64,000 nucleotides of DNA, taken from NCBI GenBank assembly GCA_027532555.1, contig JAPZTJ010000007.1:26764-90763 (forward strand). The letters are read 5' to 3'. The stretch is from Aquidulcibacter sp. Lineage in GTDB: Bacteria; Pseudomonadota; Alphaproteobacteria; Caulobacterales; Aquidulcibacteraceae. Every line of letters starts with the position of its first letter. The first letter of the stretch is position 1. Shown piece by piece: positions 25,748-36,186 of this stretch. The notes below the pieces were generated by a model. The model worked only from the letters and a program-made list of their open reading frames with translations. It was not told the origin of the DNA and ran no database searches. The translations under genes were made by a program, and so were the position numbers.

Positions 25748-25809
25748 ATCCTGTCACAATGACATGGCGGCAAAAAGTCGTCCGAAGTGCAAAAAGCAAA
25801 GGGATCAAA

Positions 25810-26634
25810 ATGATCAGCGTCAATACGAATATCGGGGCAATGGCTGCAATTCAGAACTTAGCCTCAACCAATCGCGACCTTCAAATCACACAGAATGCAA
25901 TCTCGACAGGCAAGAAAGTAGCTTCAGCCAAAGACAACGGGGCGATCTGGAGCATTGCCAATAAAATGACTGCCGACGTTATGGCCTATGGCCGAGTTCG
26001 GGAGTCCAATGAACGAGCGAGCGCAATCCTCGACACCGCCATTGCAGCCAGTGAGAGCATCATGGAGTTGCTCAATGAAATGAAGGGCAAAGCTCTCGCT
26101 GCAACTCAGCCGGGCTTATCTGCCGCATCCCAAGCGGCCCTCGCCGCCGACTTTGCGCAAATGCGCGATCAAATTACCAATGTGATTGCAAACGCCTCAT
26201 TCGACGGTGCGAACATGGTTGGCGCGACGCCGGCCTCCGCCATCTCTCTAGGCGACGCCGCTGGCGGCAATAACATCACAATTGCCGGGGCAAACCTGTC
26301 CCTAGCCGGCACCGTCGTCACGGTGACTGCAACATCTGCCGTAGACACAGCGGTAAACGCGGCCACCGCGCTGGGCTTGGTCAATACCTCGATTAACAAC
26401 CTAGGCACGCAAATGGCGACTTGGGGTGCTGGTTCGAAGCGATTGGACGTGCATCGTGAATTTGTTTCTAAGCTTTCAGATGCCCTCAACACAGGGATTG
26501 GCGCCATTACCGACGCTGACCTGAGCAAGGAAAGTGCGAAGCTGCAATCCCTGCAAGTCAAACAACAGCTGGGCATCCAGGCACTCTCAATCGCCAATAG
26601 TTCCGCCCAGTCCGCGCTTTCACTCTTCCGCTAA
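25810..26634 (+). CDS. Flagellin 2
   Basis: 274 residues, same length as flagellin 1 and similar throughout (N terminus ISVNTNIGAMAAIQNL, C terminus AKLQSLQVKQQLGIQALSIAN, ending SLFR); differences cluster in the surface middle. Start chosen at ATG 25810 with AAAGGGAT upstream; an earlier in-frame ATG at 25759 would add 17 residues foreign to flagellins. A strong terminator follows at 26674. A paralogue that may mix into or replace flagellin 1 in the filament. Confidence 0.95.
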   Translation: MISVNTNIGAMAAIQNLASTNRDLQITQNAISTGKKVASAKDNGAIWSIANKMTADVMAYGRVRESNERASAILDTAIAASESIMELLNEMKGKALAATQPGLSAASQAALAADFAQMRDQITNVIANASFDGANMVGATPASAISLGDAAGGNNITIAGANLSLAGTVVTVTATSAVDTAVNAATALGLVNTSINNLGTQMATWGAGSKRLDVHREFVSKLSDALNTGIGAITDADLSKESAKLQSLQVKQQLGIQALSIANSSAQSALSLFR

Positions 26635-26673
26635 GAGAAGAGACTTAACACGAAGAATCCTATTCCAAAAAAC

Positions 26674-26717
26674 TTGGCCCGGACGATACCGCCCGGGCCA
26701 ATTTCTCGTTGATTTTT
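26674..26717. terminator. Bidirectional terminator between flagellin 2 and acyl-CoA dehydrogenase
   Basis: TTGGCCCGGACG and CGCCCGGGCCAA form a 12-base stem with one mismatch (26674-26701). A T-rich stretch follows on the plus strand (ending TTTTTT at about 26712), and AAAAAA precedes it, giving a T-run on the minus strand. Serves the two convergent genes. Confidence 0.8.
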
Positions 26718-26726
26718 TGCTATGAT

Positions 26727-28022
26727 TTAGCGAATGCCGGGTACGTGCAGAGCAGCCTCTGCTTCAGCTTTTGCTTTCATGGCACCGCCTGCGTGACGGC
26801 CCAATTCAAGGCGGGCAATCGTACGGTTATGCACTTCATCCGGGCCATCTGCTAAACGCAAGGTACGCTGATGGGCATAAGCCGAAGCCAAGCCAAAGTC
26901 TTGGCTGACCCCACCGCCACCATGGGCTTGGATGGCATCATCAATGATTTGCAGGGCCATGTTTGGCGCTTGCACCTTGATCATTGCGATCTCAGCACGT
27001 GCAACCTTATTGCCCACCGTATCCATCATATAGGCTGCCTTTAGGCACAGCAGGCGGGTCATCTCAATATCGATGCGGGCGCGCGCGATGCGTTGCTCCC
27101 AGATCGAATGCTCGGCCACTGTCTTGCCAAACGCGACGCGTGTGGTCAGGCGCTGACACATCTTTTCTAGCGCCATTTCAGCGACGCCAATGGTGCGCAT
27201 GCAATGGTGGATGCGGCCCGGGCCCAAGCGGCCTTGCGCGATCTCAAAGCCAGCGCCTTCGCGCAAGATCAGGTTTTCCACTGGCACGCGCACATTTTCC
27301 ATCTTCACTTCGAAATGGCCATGTGGCGCATCGTCATAGCCAAATACGTGCAGCGGACGGACCAAGGTCACGCCTTTAGCATCCAAAGGCATCAGGATTT
27401 GGCTCTGCTGGGTGTAGGATTTGGCGCCAGGATCGGTCTTGCCCATCACGATGGCGACTTTGCAGCGTGGGTCACCCACGCCCGAGCTCCACCACTTCGT
27501 ACCATTGATGACATATTCATCGCCCTCGCGCACGATGGAGGTCTGGATGTTGGTCGCGTCGGACGAAGCAACGGCAGGCTCGGTCATCAAGAAGGCCGAA
27601 CGGATTTGCCCGTTCATCAAAGGCCGCAGCCACTTTTCCTTTTGCTCCAACGTGCCATAGCGCATCAGCACTTCCATATTGCCGGTGTCAGGTGCCGAGC
27701 AATTGAACACTTCAGAGGCAAAGCCAACGCGGCCCAAAATTTCAGCAATCGCCGAATAGGTGACGTTCGACAGGCCGGGGCCTTCAAATTCAAACGTATC
27801 ATCGACATGGGCTGCGCCATGGCTTGGCGGCATAAACATGTTCCAAAGGCCAGCAGCCTTTGCTTTAACTTTGAGGTCTTCGACGACTTGGATGACCTTC
27901 CAACGCTCACCCTCAGCATCCTGTTGCTGATAAACCGGAATGGCAGGAATGATATGCTCCGCCATAAAGGCTTCAACGCGGTCGATCCAATGCTTGGTTA
28001 CGTCTGAATGTTCGAAAATCAT
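26727..28022 (-). CDS. Acyl-CoA dehydrogenase (ACAD10/11-like)
   Basis: 431 residues with the three ACAD domains: a helical N terminus, [16 protein letters not shown] at the flavin-binding beta domain, and C-terminal helices with [11 protein letters not shown] and [10 protein letters not shown]. The base is in the GPDEVH region rather than GTSEI, which points to the ACAD10/11-like group acting on longer or branched acyl-CoAs. With the acyl-CoA synthetase at 30.4 kb and enoyl-CoA hydratases it fits beta-oxidation. Convergent with flagellin 2. Confidence 0.9.
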   Translation of the reverse strand: MIFEHSDVTKHWIDRVEAFMAEHIIPAIPVYQQQDAEGERWKVIQVVEDLKVKAKAAGLWNMFMPPSHGAAHVDDTFEFEGPGLSNVTYSAIAEILGRVGFASEVFNCSAPDTGNMEVLMRYGTLEQKEKWLRPLMNGQIRSAFLMTEPAVASSDATNIQTSIVREGDEYVINGTKWWSSGVGDPRCKVAIVMGKTDPGAKSYTQQSQILMPLDAKGVTLVRPLHVFGYDDAPHGHFEVKMENVRVPVENLILREGAGFEIAQGRLGPGRIHHCMRTIGVAEMALEKMCQRLTTRVAFGKTVAEHSIWEQRIARARIDIEMTRLLCLKAAYMMDTVGNKVARAEIAMIKVQAPNMALQIIDDAIQAHGGGGVSQDFGLASAYAHQRTLRLADGPDEVHNRTIARLELGRHAGGAMKAKAEAEAALHVPGIR

Positions 28023-28140
28023 GTCGTGCTCCCTGTTTCGTGTTCTTGTACCTTAGAAGCAACCTAGCCCCGTGCTGGCGGGAGGGCAATCGAAAGCATG
28101 AGACTTGAAGCGGATAAAACTGCGGCATAAACAGCACCGC

Positions 28141-28716
28141 ATGAAACTTGCCCCCGTTACCGCACACCTACACGATGTTTCCTTGGCCCCGCTGACCGAA
28201 GCGGACAGAAAAGAAATGCAGCCCGCCGCTGCAGACCCTGCTCTTTTTCGCTATTGGCCGCGCGACATGGCCGCAGACAAATGGGATCAGAACTTTGACT
28301 GGATGTTGCAGGAGCAAGCGGCTGGCCGTTGGCTTTTTCACACGGTCCGGGCGAGCAGCGGGCAGATTCTGGGCCAAACCTGCTACCTTGCGATTCGACC
28401 GGAGCATAAGGGCGTGGAGATCGGCGGGACTTGGTATGTCACCAGTGCCCATGGCACTCAAGTTAATCCAGCCTGCAAGCTCGCCTTGTTGGACAATGCC
28501 TTTGCATGCGGCGCAGAGCGCGTGGAACTGAAGACGGATGCGCGAAACGCACGCTCTCGCGCCGCGATCCATAAACTAGGTGCCTCCTTTGAAGGTATTT
28601 TTCGGCGACATCTCTTGCTGCCGGATGGCCATTGGCGCGACACGGCTTGGTTCTCCATTCTTCGGGACGAGTGGCCAACGGTCAAAGCAGGGCTGGAAGC
28701 TCGACTGGCGCGCTGA
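28141..28716 (+). CDS. GNAT family N-acetyltransferase (RimJ/RimL type)
   Basis: 191 residues. The pattern VSLAPLTEADRKEMQPAAADPALFRYWP and the later ELKTDARNARSRAAIHKLGASFEG (acetyl-CoA binding) and HLLLPDGHWRDTAWFSIL match RimJ/RimL-like acetyltransferases, which modify protein N termini or small amines. ATG 28141 preferred over an upstream TTG (28105). Convergent with the CCA-adding enzyme, 3 bases between stops. Confidence 0.88.
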   Translation: MKLAPVTAHLHDVSLAPLTEADRKEMQPAAADPALFRYWPRDMAADKWDQNFDWMLQEQAAGRWLFHTVRASSGQILGQTCYLAIRPEHKGVEIGGTWYVTSAHGTQVNPACKLALLDNAFACGAERVELKTDARNARSRAAIHKLGASFEGIFRRHLLLPDGHWRDTAWFSILRDEWPTVKAGLEARLAR

Positions 28717-28719
28717 TTT

Positions 28720-29967
28720 TTACCCGAGCGCTTGGACTAGGGCTTTCAGACGCTCGACCAAGCCCATTTCGTCCTCGGTAAAGTCATTTTCGACCCACCA
28801 ACGCTCCAGCTCACGCAGTATATGGCCGATTGCAGGGCCAGGACGTGCGCCAGCTGCCAGCACTTGCTCACCCGTCACCGGAAAGCGCGGGGCGACAAAG
28901 CCGCTCGAGAGCGCGATCATCGCGCGCCATTGGCTGGTGCGACGGGGCTCTGGATCCCCCGCCCAAGCCAGCCTGACGCGGTCGAGATAAAGCGGTGTCC
29001 CCATCCAATACAGCGCGCGGCGGACTTCGCGGGCAGAAAGATAGGACTGGATTTCCGTTTGATCACCGGCCCACGCCAACAGACGATCACCCTCCGCACC
29101 CGACAGTTTGAGGCGGCTGACCAAGCCTGCAACCCGGGTTGGATCTCGAGGCAACAGCGCCATCAAGCGCTGCAGGGGCTCTGGGTCGAGGAAGAGGCTG
29201 TTCTCAATCTCGACCAAATGCTGCAAAGCTTCTAGACCCTCGGCCTCAGGCAGAATGGCGGACAAAACCCCTGTTTTGGCCATGGCCGTTAAAGCGACGC
29301 GCGGATCGGGCGCCGCGAGGAGGCGCTTCAGCTCCATCCAAACGCGTTCAACCGATAGTCTAGCGATACCGCCATTGTGGGCTGCACACGCCGCCAAAGC
29401 CGCGGGGTCAAGCTCACCCTTGCCGTAAAAGGCGTGGAAGCGAAAGAAGCGCATTATCCGCAAATAATCTTCCGTGACGCGCGTCTCGGGATCCCCCACA
29501 AAGCGGACGCGGCCAGCCTTGGCATCATCAACGCCTGTGCCGACGGGATCAAAGACGCGGCCTTGCGCGTCACAATAAAGCGCATTCATGGTCAGGTCGC
29601 GTCGCTGGGCGTCGGCCAACCAATTGTCAGTAAAAACGACCTCAGCGTAGCGCCCATCGGTAGCGATATCAGTACGCAAGGTTGTCACTTCCACCGGCTT
29701 GCCCGCTGGAATCGCCGTCACCGTCCCGTGTGCCAGGCCTGTGGCCACCACTTTGATCCCGGCCGCTTTTAGGGCTGCGATCACGGCTTCAGGCGCTAAT
29801 TGGGTCGCAATATCAATGTCATGCGCCAGTTTACCCAAAACAGCATCCCGCACGCACCCGCCAACCAAGCGGGCACAATCGGCCTGAACGCCATTGAGGG
29901 CCGTGAGAACAGCTTGCGCATCGGGATTACGCACCAAGGGATGGGTGGCGAGGCTGATTTCAGTCAT
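28720..29967 (-). CDS. cca: CCA tRNA nucleotidyltransferase
   Basis: 415 residues. Nucleotidyltransferase signature VGGCVRDAVLGKLAHDIDIAT with catalytic D50 and D52, then RRDLTMNALYCDAQGRVFDPVGTGVDDAKAG and ADYLRIMRFFRF-type tRNA-binding motifs (ETRVTEDYLRIMRFFRFHAF). It adds or repairs the 3' CCA of tRNAs. Length and motifs fit alphaproteobacterial CCA/poly(A) polymerase-type enzymes; a poly(A) polymerase activity cannot be excluded. Confidence 0.92.
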   Translation of the reverse strand: MTEISLATHPLVRNPDAQAVLTALNGVQADCARLVGGCVRDAVLGKLAHDIDIATQLAPEAVIAALKAAGIKVVATGLAHGTVTAIPAGKPVEVTTLRTDIATDGRYAEVVFTDNWLADAQRRDLTMNALYCDAQGRVFDPVGTGVDDAKAGRVRFVGDPETRVTEDYLRIMRFFRFHAFYGKGELDPAALAACAAHNGGIARLSVERVWMELKRLLAAPDPRVALTAMAKTGVLSAILPEAEGLEALQHLVEIENSLFLDPEPLQRLMALLPRDPTRVAGLVSRLKLSGAEGDRLLAWAGDQTEIQSYLSAREVRRALYWMGTPLYLDRVRLAWAGDPEPRRTSQWRAMIALSSGFVAPRFPVTGEQVLAAGARPGPAIGHILRELERWWVENDFTEDEMGLVERLKALVQALG

Positions 29968-30031
29968 GCTGCGCAGATAGGGCTGAATGTGGCACCTGTC
30001 ATCCCAATGACTGTAAGGCGCGAGTCACGCG

Positions 30032-30412
30032 TCAAGCGAAGTCACCAGTCTGCTGCCACAATTCGATCTTGGTGCCATCGGGATCGACCAGCCAAGCAAA
30101 CTTGCCATAAGGCTCTTCCTGCACATCGCCTAGCATCTCGCCACCAGCGGCCAAAATCCTGACGACGAATGCATCAAGGTCATCGACCCGAAAGTTCAAC
30201 ATGACTTCCCGGGTCGATGGCGCAAAATAGGTGGTGTCCGCCGCAAACGGACTCCAGACCTGATCGCCAGCCTGACCCGCCAATGAAAAAGTGACGCCAT
30301 AATCATCAAGCGCCAAACCTAACACATCGCGATACCAAGCCTTCAAACGGTCCGGGTCAGGGCTTTTGATAAAAACCCCGCCCAGACCCAAAATGCGACC
30401 GCGATCTGTCAT
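30032..30412 (-). CDS. VOC/glyoxalase family protein
   Basis: 126 residues with the paired beta-alpha-beta-beta-beta motifs of the VOC fold: GRILGLGGVFIKSPDPDRLKAWYRDVLGL at the start and FAWLVDPDGTKIELWQ at the end, including a C-terminal Glu that is usually a metal ligand. Substrate unknown. It lies 9 bases downstream of the acyl-CoA synthetase stop on the same strand, so likely co-transcribed. Confidence 0.85.
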   Translation of the reverse strand: MTDRGRILGLGGVFIKSPDPDRLKAWYRDVLGLALDDYGVTFSLAGQAGDQVWSPFAADTTYFAPSTREVMLNFRVDDLDAFVVRILAAGGEMLGDVQEEPYGKFAWLVDPDGTKIELWQQTGDFA

Positions 30413-30421
30413 GCCACGCTC

Positions 30422-32137
30422 CTATTCAAACAGTGCTTTAAGCTCCCGCTTCAGGATTTTGCCATTCGCATTACGCAACAAAGGCTCATACATAATGCGC
30501 ACATGGGCGGGAACTTTGAAGCTGGCAAGCGAAGCACCAACCCAGCGCTTTAGTTCTTCCGCTGTCAGGGTCGAGCCCGGTGGCACCGTCACCACCGCAC
30601 CCACTTCTTCGCCCAAAACCTTATCTGGCACGCCGACAATCGCAGCATCGGAGATATCGGGGTGCTTGTAGAGGATATCCTCAATCTCGGAACAATAGAC
30701 GTTCTCGCCACCACGAATGATCATGTCCTTGGCGCGATCGACGATGAAGATGAAGCCTTCCTCATCCATTTTGACCAGATCGCCCGACTTGAACCAGCCA
30801 CCGCCAAAAGCGGCTTCGGTGGCTTCAGGCTTATTCCAATAGCCGACGATTACGTTCGGGCCGCGGATCCAAAGCTCACCGACTTCGCCGAGTGGCACGT
30901 CTTGGCCATAACCATCGACCACCCGCACATCATTGATCGGGTGAGCGGGACCGCAAGACAGCGGCCGCAACTCATAATCTTCCGAGCCGATATTGGTGAC
31001 GGCAGCCGAGGTCTCGGTCAGGCCATAACCTTGACCGGGAGACACTTTCGGGAAGGTCTCGACAATCTTGCGGACCAATTCTGCCGAGGATGGCGCACCA
31101 CCGTAAGAGACGCTCTCCACTGTAGAGGTATCAAACTCTTTCAACTGGGGATGCTCAATCACTTGCCAGGCAATGGCAGGCACACCGCCGAAGCTGTTGA
31201 TCTTTTCCTTTTCGATCAACTCAATGCCTTTGAGTGCATCCCAGCGGTGCATCATCACAATCTTGACGCCTTGCGCCACTGAAGGCACCAAAACGGCGTG
31301 ACAGCCCGTGACGTGGAAAAAGGGGATAGCCAGCAGTGTCGCCTTCTTGGGCAAGGTCGGGTCTGGTGCTGGCGGGGTCTCACCCCGACGCAGGAATTGG
31401 CGGGCGGTATTGACCATCATATTCATCAGATTGGTGATGACGTTGCGGTGCGTGCCAAAGGCACCTTTAGGCGCGCCGGTTGTGCCGGAAGTGTAAAACA
31501 GGGTGCAGAGGTCTTCTGGATCAAGCTCGACATTCGGCACTGCTGTCTCCGGCAGGTCCGCCCAAGAGACGGATTCACCGATCAAATCTTCCAACGCGAT
31601 CGAGCCAGCTGGTTTATCGTCTCCGCCGCGCGCGACAATGAGTGCCTTCAAATTTGGAATATTGGGAAGCTTTTCCGCGATACGATCTGCGCGCTCCACA
31701 TCCACAATCGCGAGGACAGAACCTGAGTCGCGCAGGCCATATTCGAGCTCATCGGCCGTCCACCATGCATTGAGCGGGCAAATCATTGCGCCAATGATGA
31801 CGCTCGCCCAGAAAACCACAGGCCATTCGGGCAGATTGCGCATCACAAGGGCAACCCGGTCGCCCTTTTGAACGCCGTAGGTGTCTTTCAGAATATGGGC
31901 GAGCTTCGCAGCCGCATTGGCGTGGGCGCGATAGGTAATCCGCTCATGGCCATAAACCAGAAACTCAAGTTCGCCATGCGAGCGACCAATATCGAAGATG
32001 TCGCGCAAATTCTGTGGGCCGACCTTATAAACGCGAAGCTCCTGACCTCGAATGGTCTTGGTTTCGATCTCAAGAGGGCCGCCAGGACCTGTTAGAATGG
32101 CGTGAGTTTGTGCAACCGACATGGCTGGAAATGGCAT
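30422..32137 (-). CDS. Acyl-CoA synthetase (AMP-forming)
   Basis: 571 residues. AMP-binding P-loop LFYTSGTTGAPKGA, adenine motif GYGLTETSAA, and the C-terminal hinge DRAKDMIIRGGENVYCSEIE with a final catalytic Lys region (NANGKILKREL). It activates fatty or carboxylic acids to acyl-CoA through acyl-AMP; chain length unknown. GAGAGGAAA precedes the ATG. Divergent from creA and likely first gene of an operon with the VOC protein. Confidence 0.92.
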   Translation of the reverse strand: MPFPAMSVAQTHAILTGPGGPLEIETKTIRGQELRVYKVGPQNLRDIFDIGRSHGELEFLVYGHERITYRAHANAAAKLAHILKDTYGVQKGDRVALVMRNLPEWPVVFWASVIIGAMICPLNAWWTADELEYGLRDSGSVLAIVDVERADRIAEKLPNIPNLKALIVARGGDDKPAGSIALEDLIGESVSWADLPETAVPNVELDPEDLCTLFYTSGTTGAPKGAFGTHRNVITNLMNMMVNTARQFLRRGETPPAPDPTLPKKATLLAIPFFHVTGCHAVLVPSVAQGVKIVMMHRWDALKGIELIEKEKINSFGGVPAIAWQVIEHPQLKEFDTSTVESVSYGGAPSSAELVRKIVETFPKVSPGQGYGLTETSAAVTNIGSEDYELRPLSCGPAHPINDVRVVDGYGQDVPLGEVGELWIRGPNVIVGYWNKPEATEAAFGGGWFKSGDLVKMDEEGFIFIVDRAKDMIIRGGENVYCSEIEDILYKHPDISDAAIVGVPDKVLGEEVGAVVTVPPGSTLTAEELKRWVGASLASFKVPAHVRIMYEPLLRNANGKILKRELKALFE

Positions 32138-32379
32138 TGATGTTTCCTCTCCCTGATGGGATTATGTGCCGCCTCTTTGGGCGTTTGATGCAGGTATTCA
32201 ACGAGAGAAGCTGCAAAGCAAGGGAAAATCATGCGACTTCTGGGATGATTGCAGCCAAATAATCCAAGACCCGCTATACCCGCTGCAGACAAGGTCAAAA
32301 GCCGATGACAATTGGCCCAATCGTCCCCACATAAGGGTGAAGAAAGCGCCGTGAGCTTCGGCCCGTACAGGAGCAGGAT

Positions 32380-32934
32380 ATGCTACAGAAACGCCCTAAA
32401 AATCGCCTGATCGGACTCGCGCTGGCGCTTAGCCTCCCGCTTTTCGCCGCTGCCTGTGGCGCAAAGGATGATCAGGTCGGTGGGTTCACCAACGACTTGA
32501 CGGGCAATGAGATTAAAGTAACCGCGCTGCGCGATCCACAATTGCCGCAAATCACCTGCTATTTCGGATCCTTCGACCGCAGCCTGATCGATCGTTTGGG
32601 CAATGGCAATTGGTTTGAGAACCCTTCCAACACCGCCATTGATTGCCATCAGACGAGCCCCATCGATGCGACCACTTTGGCGACTCTACCAAAGAATGCC
32701 GAAGTCTTCTCCAAAGGCTCCAGCCTGTTTTTCAAAAGCATTGCGTTGCGCCGGATCGTGGACGTCCCAAACCAATCCATTGTCTATGTCTCCTATAGTC
32801 GTGAATTGGTGGCCGCCTCGGCAAAACTAGGCATGAGTGTTGTCCCAGTCACCTTTCAAGCGCCGCCGGCACCACCGGCACCTGCTGCTGCGCCTGCACC
32901 TGCATCTGCACCTGCCCCTAACGCCAAGCCCTAA
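32380..32934 (+). CDS. creA: CreA family periplasmic lipoprotein
   Basis: 184 residues. Signal with a lipobox-like FAAAC (Cys about residue 26), then the strongly conserved CreA core ([25 protein letters not shown] split over two conserved blocks; [37 protein letters not shown]). The C-terminal tail is an Ala/Pro repeat extension. Function of CreA is unknown despite its name. AGGAGCAGG precedes the ATG. Confidence 0.9.
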   Translation: MLQKRPKNRLIGLALALSLPLFAAACGAKDDQVGGFTNDLTGNEIKVTALRDPQLPQITCYFGSFDRSLIDRLGNGNWFENPSNTAIDCHQTSPIDATTLATLPKNAEVFSKGSSLFFKSIALRRIVDVPNQSIVYVSYSRELVAASAKLGMSVVPVTFQAPPAPPAPAAAPAPASAPAPNAKP

Positions 32935-32984
32935 AGCGAAGGGGCCTTGCCATCGGGCGCTGTCGCGTGCACCTCAGTCAGACC

Positions 32985-34958
32985 ATGTCTAAGGCCGATT
33001 CAACCCCCCTGCCCGATCTAGCCGACCTGCCGGGTGAAGCCACACCCGCGAAAGGACTGCTCTTGGGGGTGGAGGTAATCCGCGATCATTTGCGGCGCCT
33101 GCCCGGAAAGCCAGGCGTCTACCGCATGATCGGTGCGGAAGGCGAAGTGCTCTATGTCGGCAAAGCAAAGAATCTAAAGAACCGGGTCACATCCTATGCC
33201 CGCGGTCTTGGCCATTCTAACCGCATTGCCCGCATGATCGACTTGACCCGCGCGATGGAATTCGTGGTTACGGCAACCGAGACAGAAGCGCTTCTCCTGG
33301 AAGCTAATTTGATCAAGCGTTTGCGTCCACGCTTCAACATTTTAATGCGTGACGATAAGTCCTTTCCCTATATCTCGATCCGTCGCGATCATGCCGCACC
33401 CCAGATTGCCAAGCATCGCGGTGCCCGTGCCAAAAATGTTGATTACTTTGGCCCCTTTGCCAGCGCTTGGGCCGTCAATGCCAGCCTCACAACGTTGCAA
33501 AAGGCGTTTCTGCTGCGCTCTTGCACCGACAGCGTCTATGATGGGCGGTCCCGGCCTTGCATGCTGCACCAGATTAAACGCTGTTCGGCCCCCTGCGTTG
33601 GCCTGATCAGCGATGAAGATTACGGTGACTTGGTCGATGAGGCGACGGCATTTCTGCGCGGCAAGTCGGTCGACCTGCAAAAGCGCCTCGCCGATGATAT
33701 GCATGAAGCTGCCGAGACCTTGGACTTTGAGCGCGCGGCCCGCTTACGCGACCGGATCAAGGCGCTTGCCAGTATTCGGGCCGTTCAGGGGATAAACCCG
33801 CAAAGCTTCCAAGAAGCCGACGTGTTTGGGGTGGCTTTGAATGGCGGGATGAGTTGTATCCAAGTCTTCTTCTTCCGCGCCGGGCAGAATTGGGGCAATC
33901 GCGCTTATTTTCCTAAGCACGAGAAAGACGCCACCGAGGCAGAAATCTTGGATGCCTTTATGGCGCAATTCTATGACGATAAGCCCGCGCCAAGTCTGAT
34001 CCTGACCAGCCATACCCTACCTGAAGAAGCTTTGTTGGCCGAGGCCTTGAGCTTGCGGATGGATGCCAAGGTTGAAATACGTTGCCCCCAACGCGGAGAA
34101 AAGCGCGATACGGTCGCCCATGCTACGTCCAATGCCCGCGAAGCTTTAGCGCGCAAAATGGCCGAAAGCAGCACCCAGACTAAATTGCTTGACGGGGTCG
34201 CCGACATATTCGGTCTAGCGGCCAGCCCACAGCGGATCGAGGTCTATGACAACTCGCACATCCAAGGCAGTCATGCAGTCGGTGCCATGATCGTGGCCGG
34301 ACCTGATGGATTTGAGAAAAGCCAATACCGGAAGTGGACCATCAAGGACGCCAAGGGCGGCGACGACTTTGCCATGATGCGCGAGGTCTTCACCCGCCGC
34401 TTTGCGCGCCTGATCCAGCCTGAGCCGGAAGATTTGCCACCGAGCGTTGATATGGACGGTAATCTGATCGACGAGGGCAGTCGCAAGAACCGCCAACAAG
34501 ACTCCGCTTGGCCGGACATTGTTTTGATCGATGGCGGCGAGCAGCAATTGGCCGTCGTTGTCAGTGTCGCAAAAGAATTGGGGCTCGAAGAAGACATCAC
34601 CTTGATTTCCATTGCCAAAGGGGTCGACCGTGATGCGGGCCGCGAGTTTTTTCATACGCCGGGTCGAGCGCCATTCCGCCTAGAGCCCAAAGACCCGGTC
34701 CTCTATTATCTTCAACGCCTGCGCGATGAGGCACACCGCTTTGCCATTGGCGCGCACCGACAAAAACGCTCGATCGCCATTTCGAAAAACCCGCTTGACG
34801 AGATTTCAGGCGTCGGCCCGATGCGCAAGAAGGCTATTTTGGCGCGCTTTGGTTCTGCACGCGGCGTGGCACGAGCAAGCCTGACTGAACTGATGGAAGT
34901 GCCCGGCGTCAACGAAGAGCTGGCTGCGCGAATCCAAGCCTATTTTCAAAGGACATAA
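32985..34958 (+). CDS. uvrC: Excinuclease ABC subunit C
   Basis: 657 residues from ATG 32985 (a GTG at 32967 is a possible earlier start). GIY-YIG nuclease domain ([20 protein letters not shown]), Cys cluster ([16 protein letters not shown]), UVR motif near residue 235 ([20 protein letters not shown]), RNase H-like second nuclease ([29 protein letters not shown]) and two helix-hairpin-helix motifs at the end. Makes the two incisions in nucleotide excision repair. Stop overlaps the pgsA start by one base. Confidence 0.96.
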   Translation: MSKADSTPLPDLADLPGEATPAKGLLLGVEVIRDHLRRLPGKPGVYRMIGAEGEVLYVGKAKNLKNRVTSYARGLGHSNRIARMIDLTRAMEFVVTATETEALLLEANLIKRLRPRFNILMRDDKSFPYISIRRDHAAPQIAKHRGARAKNVDYFGPFASAWAVNASLTTLQKAFLLRSCTDSVYDGRSRPCMLHQIKRCSAPCVGLISDEDYGDLVDEATAFLRGKSVDLQKRLADDMHEAAETLDFERAARLRDRIKALASIRAVQGINPQSFQEADVFGVALNGGMSCIQVFFFRAGQNWGNRAYFPKHEKDATEAEILDAFMAQFYDDKPAPSLILTSHTLPEEALLAEALSLRMDAKVEIRCPQRGEKRDTVAHATSNAREALARKMAESSTQTKLLDGVADIFGLAASPQRIEVYDNSHIQGSHAVGAMIVAGPDGFEKSQYRKWTIKDAKGGDDFAMMREVFTRRFARLIQPEPEDLPPSVDMDGNLIDEGSRKNRQQDSAWPDIVLIDGGEQQLAVVVSVAKELGLEEDITLISIAKGVDRDAGREFFHTPGRAPFRLEPKDPVLYYLQRLRDEAHRFAIGAHRQKRSIAISKNPLDEISGVGPMRKKAILARFGSARGVARASLTELMEVPGVNEELAARIQAYFQRT

Positions 34959-35584
34959 TGATGAAGTGGCTCCCCAATGCCGTCTCGATCAGCAGATTGG
35001 CTCTTGCGCCTCTGATTGGCTACTTAATCTGCATCGGGTTGGCCAAGGGTGTGGCTAATCGCGAACTTGAATGGGCGTTTGGCCTGTTTGTGTTCTCCGC
35101 CTTGACCGATTGGCTGGACGGCTTTCTGGCGCGCAAACTCGATGCGAAGAGTGAGCTGGGCGGTAAATTGGACCTTTGGGGCGATAAGATTTTGGTTGGC
35201 ATCACCTTGTTGGCCTTATGGGCTGGGTGGATCATGCAGAATAACCCGCAAGACGATTTTTTTGCAGGGGCTTTGGGAGATCCAATAGGGGTGGCGGCCG
35301 GGCTTTTCTTCCTGCTCGCTATTCCTGTGCGCGACAGCTTGGTCACACGCCTTCGCGCGCAGGCCAGCTTAAAGGGAATCTCCTTATCCCCCACGTTTGC
35401 GGCCAAATCCAAAACAGCGGTGATTATGGGAGGGATGGGCGTGTTGCTAGCAGGCCTTGCGACTGGTCTATCCGAATTGGGCTATGCTGGATTTGCCATT
35501 CTCGTCTTGGGTGCTTTGATGTCGATTTGGACCGGCCTGTCCTATTTCAGGGCCGCACGCGGGGCCGGCAGCACAGAGGCCTAA
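34958..35584 (+). CDS. pgsA: CDP-diacylglycerol-glycerol-3-phosphate phosphatidyltransferase
   Basis: 208 residues, about six membrane helices. The CDP-alcohol phosphatidyltransferase motif DWLDGFLARKLDAKSELGG ... DLWGDK (D-x2-DG-x2-AR-x8-G-x3-D-x3-D) is complete. It makes phosphatidylglycerol phosphate at the inner membrane. uvrC-pgsA order is widespread in proteobacteria, and the ATG overlaps the uvrC stop. Substrate choice within the family is inferred from context. Confidence 0.9.
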   Translation: MMKWLPNAVSISRLALAPLIGYLICIGLAKGVANRELEWAFGLFVFSALTDWLDGFLARKLDAKSELGGKLDLWGDKILVGITLLALWAGWIMQNNPQDDFFAGALGDPIGVAAGLFFLLAIPVRDSLVTRLRAQASLKGISLSPTFAAKSKTAVIMGGMGVLLAGLATGLSELGYAGFAILVLGALMSIWTGLSYFRAARGAGSTEA

Positions 35585-36045
35585 GCCGTCAACATCCGCT
35601 GAAGCGCCCAGTTTGGCGCGCGTGCACCCGATAGCGCAATATCGAGGCCGATCACAGCTTCAACGTCTTCATCGCGTCCCAGTGGCAGCCGCATCCAAAA
35701 ACGCACGGCATGGCCATGCACACCTACTTCAGCAGGTGCCACGCCACAGGAAGGTTTCCGCTCACTGACAACACGTTGGATGGTCTCAGCAGAGCCTGGA
35801 AGCTCTGGCTGAACTAAGCACAGGCGCGGATCATCGCCGAATACATCGCGAAGCGCGCTACCGGCGACGCGCACACGCGGCCCTTCCAAGGCCTTGGTCT
35901 CGATTAACGAGATAAACGGCAAAAGTGGTCCAAATGCACGGGGCTGAAAGCTCTCACGTGTCGGCATTGCCGAGCAGCCAGCTGCGCTGTTCCAGACGTC
36001 GAATAAACGACGCTGTTCTTCTAGCAGCAATTGAGCTCGGAACAT
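35581..36045 (-). CDS. Single-domain PAS protein (PAS_5, MopJ-like)
   Basis: 154 residues from the ATG at 36045 (a TTG 20 codons upstream is less likely). The pattern LFDVWNSAAGCSAMPTRESF, GPLLPFISLIE, RVRVAGSALRDVFG and the late MRLPLGRDEDVEAVIGLDIAL matches the PAS_5 family, which includes MopJ, a Caulobacter cell-cycle and stress modulator. No output domain, so it would act by protein contact. Neighbours MucR on the same strand. Its stop overlaps the end of pgsA. Confidence 0.78.
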   Translation of the reverse strand: MFRAQLLLEEQRRLFDVWNSAAGCSAMPTRESFQPRAFGPLLPFISLIETKALEGPRVRVAGSALRDVFGDDPRLCLVQPELPGSAETIQRVVSERKPSCGVAPAEVGVHGHAVRFWMRLPLGRDEDVEAVIGLDIALSGARAPNWALQRMLTA

Positions 36046-36186
36046 TGACACCAATATTAACCCCCTGTTGAGATTAGTATCAGTGATTTGCACCGAATCG
36101 CGCAAGAGTCTTTATGTATAGCAAGAGATTATTTTCATCTTTTCACTGCGAATACTTGTTTCGCTAACGAAACGATCTCTTAATAG

